NCBI GenBank assembly: GCA_020024985.1
Contig: JAHHSW010000048.1
Coordinates: 1-6,573, forward strand
Length of the DNA: 6,573 nucleotides
DNA from: Anaeroplasmataceae bacterium
Lineage (GTDB): Bacteria > Bacillota_I > Bacilli_A > Acholeplasmatales > Anaeroplasmataceae
Reading direction: 5' to 3'
The notes beneath the pieces are model-generated. The model was not told the origin of the DNA and made no database searches. It saw nothing but the letters and a program-made list of their open reading frames with translations. The position numbers were made by a program, and so were the translations under genes. Below are positions 5,306 through 6,573 of this stretch, one piece after another (the stretch's first letter is position 1; the number at the start of each line of letters is the position of its first letter).

Positions 5306-6046
5306 CTATATATATAAATTATTTGACTTACGACCTAGAAACTTTGGAGCTAATCTTTCAAGCATTGCATCATATACCTTTGGATTAATAAATTTTTGAT
5401 TAAATTTACATACGACTGTACATCTCATACAATGAGCACAAAGGCTTGGATCAATAATTCTTGGGTCTTCCTTTGAAATTGCCTTTGCAGGACAAGCCCT
5501 ATAGCAGTCTCCACAGTTAACACAGTCCTCACCAGTTTCAGGAATTAGGCTTGAAGGCTTAACCTCCTTATATGGGAAGGCTCCAGGTAAGGTAGTTAGG
5601 GTCATTTCATTATTCCTTAGCTTTTCCTTAATCATTATCTTAAAGCCTGCATAATCCTTGAAATCTAAACCATCTGGTCTATCCTTAGCAACATCCTTGA
5701 ATATTGAATGAGCACCAACAAGCTCCATACCAGCAATAGGAACAAAGCCATTTTTCTTTACAAAATCATTTAGCTCAATTAGGGTATCCTCTGAGGCTCT
5801 ATTTCCATAGCTTGAAATTAAAATACATCTAGTATTATCTCCTTTAATCCCCTCTAATCTCTTTAAGGCAAGCTCTGGGACTCTACCAGAATATGATGGT
5901 ACACCAATTACAGCTATATCATCACTATTAAGCTTTAAATCTATATTCTCTTTACATAGGTCGATACTATTATACTCTCCATCACAAAAATATTTGCATA
6001 CCCTTTCTGTATTGTAGGTAGGGCTAAAATATATTGCATAGTACAT
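5306..6046 (-). CDS. EFR1-type flavodoxin-like/ferredoxin fusion protein (2x[4Fe-4S])
   Basis: A probable cytosolic electron carrier or oxidoreductase component; its partner is unknown. The 246 residues comprise an N-terminal flavodoxin-like half and a C-terminal bacterial-type ferredoxin. The N-terminal part has an FMN phosphate-loop-like SPTYNTERV (8-16), a second loop VPSYSGRVP (49-57) and SSYGNRASED (78-87). The ferredoxin has two cluster motifs: Cys175, 178, 181, 185 (CVNCGDCYRACP) and Cys203, 206, 209, 213 (CAHCMRCTVVC). This matches the architecture annotated as EFR1 family ferrodoxin in Bacillota. No signal peptide or membrane segment is seen. The start is set by AGAGGTG (minus strand, 6059-6053), six bases upstream and lying inside the end of tag. 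Only three bases separate the tag stop from this ATG, so the two are surely co-transcribed. Flavin binding is an inference from motif resemblance. Confidence 0.88.
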   Translation of the reverse strand: MYYAIYFSPTYNTERVCKYFCDGEYNSIDLCKENIDLKLNSDDIAVIGVPSYSGRVPELALKRLEGIKGDNTRCILISSYGNRASEDTLIELNDFVKKNGFVPIAGMELVGAHSIFKDVAKDRPDGLDFKDYAGFKIMIKEKLRNNEMTLTTLPGAFPYKEVKPSSLIPETGEDCVNCGDCYRACPAKAISKEDPRIIDPSLCAHCMRCTVVCKFNQKFINPKVYDAMLERLAPKFLGRKSNNLYI

Positions 6047-6049
6047 TTC

Positions 6050-6573
6050 TTACACCTCTGTTTTTCTTAGGTAGCATTCAAAGTCATGGGCATTAATAAC
6101 CCCAATTGCAGAAAGGTAGCTATATATAGTGATACTGCCAATACCCTTCATTCCCCTGGACCTTAAATCCTTACAAATTCTATCTGAAAGCTCACTTCTA
6201 TTAAGCCCACTTTCATATATAGTCTTGTAATTAGTAAAGCCCCATATATAGCTATCAAAGCTTTTAAATTCCTTTTCTATTGAAATAAATACCTTACTAT
6301 TATTTATAATAGCCAAAAGCTTACGCTTGCTTCTAATAATATTCTTATTAGCTAAAAGCTCATTAAGCTTCAATTCATCATAGTTATTTATAGCTTCTAA
6401 ATCAAAGTTATCAAAGGCTTCTATAATTGCCTCTCTTTTATTAAAAACTATTTCATAGCTAAGGCCTGTTGATAGTATTTCAAGGGAAAGCTCCCTAAAT
6501 AAGCTTCTATCATCATGAAGCTCTACTCCCCATACCTCATCATGATATTTTATATATTTAGGATTATTTAAAT
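6050..6573 (-). CDS. tag: DNA-3-methyladenine glycosylase I, N-terminus outside window
   Basis: Removes 3-methyladenine from alkylated DNA as the first step of base-excision repair. The minus-strand frame is open to the window edge, giving 173 residues; roughly seven N-terminal residues seem to be missing by comparison with E. coli Tag (187 aa). Diagnostic blocks are NPKYIKYHDEVWGV near the start, HDDRSLF, SLEILSTGLSYEIVFNKRE, NIIRSKRKLLAIINN, SFDSYIWGF and DLRSRGMKGIGSITIYSYLSAIGVINAHDFEC. Zinc-site residues His17, His175 and Cys179 of E. coli correspond to visible His10, His162 and Cys166; the Cys4 equivalent lies off the edge. The catalytic-site Glu38 equivalent is Glu31. The base-stacking Trp46 equivalent is Tyr39, and the usual GFKFVG reads GMKGIG. 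A TTG at 6371-6373 is internal and is not the start. It is the upstream gene of the EFR1 pair. Confidence 0.92.
   Translation of the reverse strand, partial: LNNPKYIKYHDEVWGVELHDDRSLFRELSLEILSTGLSYEIVFNKREAIIEAFDNFDLEAINNYDELKLNELLANKNIIRSKRKLLAIINNSKVFISIEKEFKSFDSYIWGFTNYKTIYESGLNRSELSDRICKDLRSRGMKGIGSITIYSYLSAIGVINAHDFECYLRKTEV

Noticed and set aside
1..6573. tRNA, rRNA, CRISPR array, riboswitch or UGA-Trp recoding
   Set aside because: No cloverleaf, no spaced direct repeats and no recognisable aptamer were seen. Coding regions use TGG for Trp and contain no in-frame TGA, so there is no evidence for an altered code, although no gene here happens to end in TGA.

Overview
This is a low-GC Bacillota-type segment. 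Every complete coding region has a clear Shine-Dalgarno site except the transposase. Stops are TAA or TAG only, and Trp is encoded by TGG. The housekeeping genes strongly favour AAG for lysine. The gene set (UPF0210, a PgcA-type hexose-phosphate mutase, family I pyrophosphatase, YchF, EFR1-type flavodoxin/ferredoxin, Tag) and this style resemble gut Erysipelotrichia-like or other Bacilli lineages. That placement is an inference from gene content, not a proof.

Layout: bases 1-281 are the 3' end of a UPF0210 (PFL/DUF711) gene, closed by a hairpin terminator. A sigma-A-like promoter then drives a monocistronic alpha-phosphohexomutase (412-2106) with its own strong terminator. A second near-consensus promoter, with a perfect 18-bp palindrome in its spacer, starts a ppa-ychF operon (2253-3895) that ends in a GAAA-tetraloop terminator. 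A complete insertion sequence (3941-5212) follows two bases after that terminator's T-tract. It has perfect 26-bp terminal inverted repeats and one transposase that looks IS1595/ISXO2-like. To the right, two minus-strand genes converge on it: tag (cut by the window edge) followed 3 nt later by an EFR1-type flavodoxin-ferredoxin fusion, closed by a terminator at 5272-5299. The IS therefore sits between two convergent operons and interrupts no gene.

The most unusual part is the 5' leader of the transposase gene. Three inverted-repeat pairs are arranged A-B-C-A'-B'-C', fully interleaved rather than nested. A'B'C' is one uninterrupted 39-base block that pairs, with a single mismatch, to three separate upstream segments. 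The block runs into the putative TTG start and ends just before the only Shine-Dalgarno-like sequence. The predicted transcription start coincides with the first base of A. Just upstream, the left terminal repeat has a degenerate inverted copy of itself overlapping the promoter. Together these suggest a compact device controlling transposase expression: a possible transposase-binding autoregulatory site plus a multi-pseudoknot or switching mRNA leader. It could instead be an IS-encoded structured RNA with another job. The repeats are seen directly; the function is inferred.
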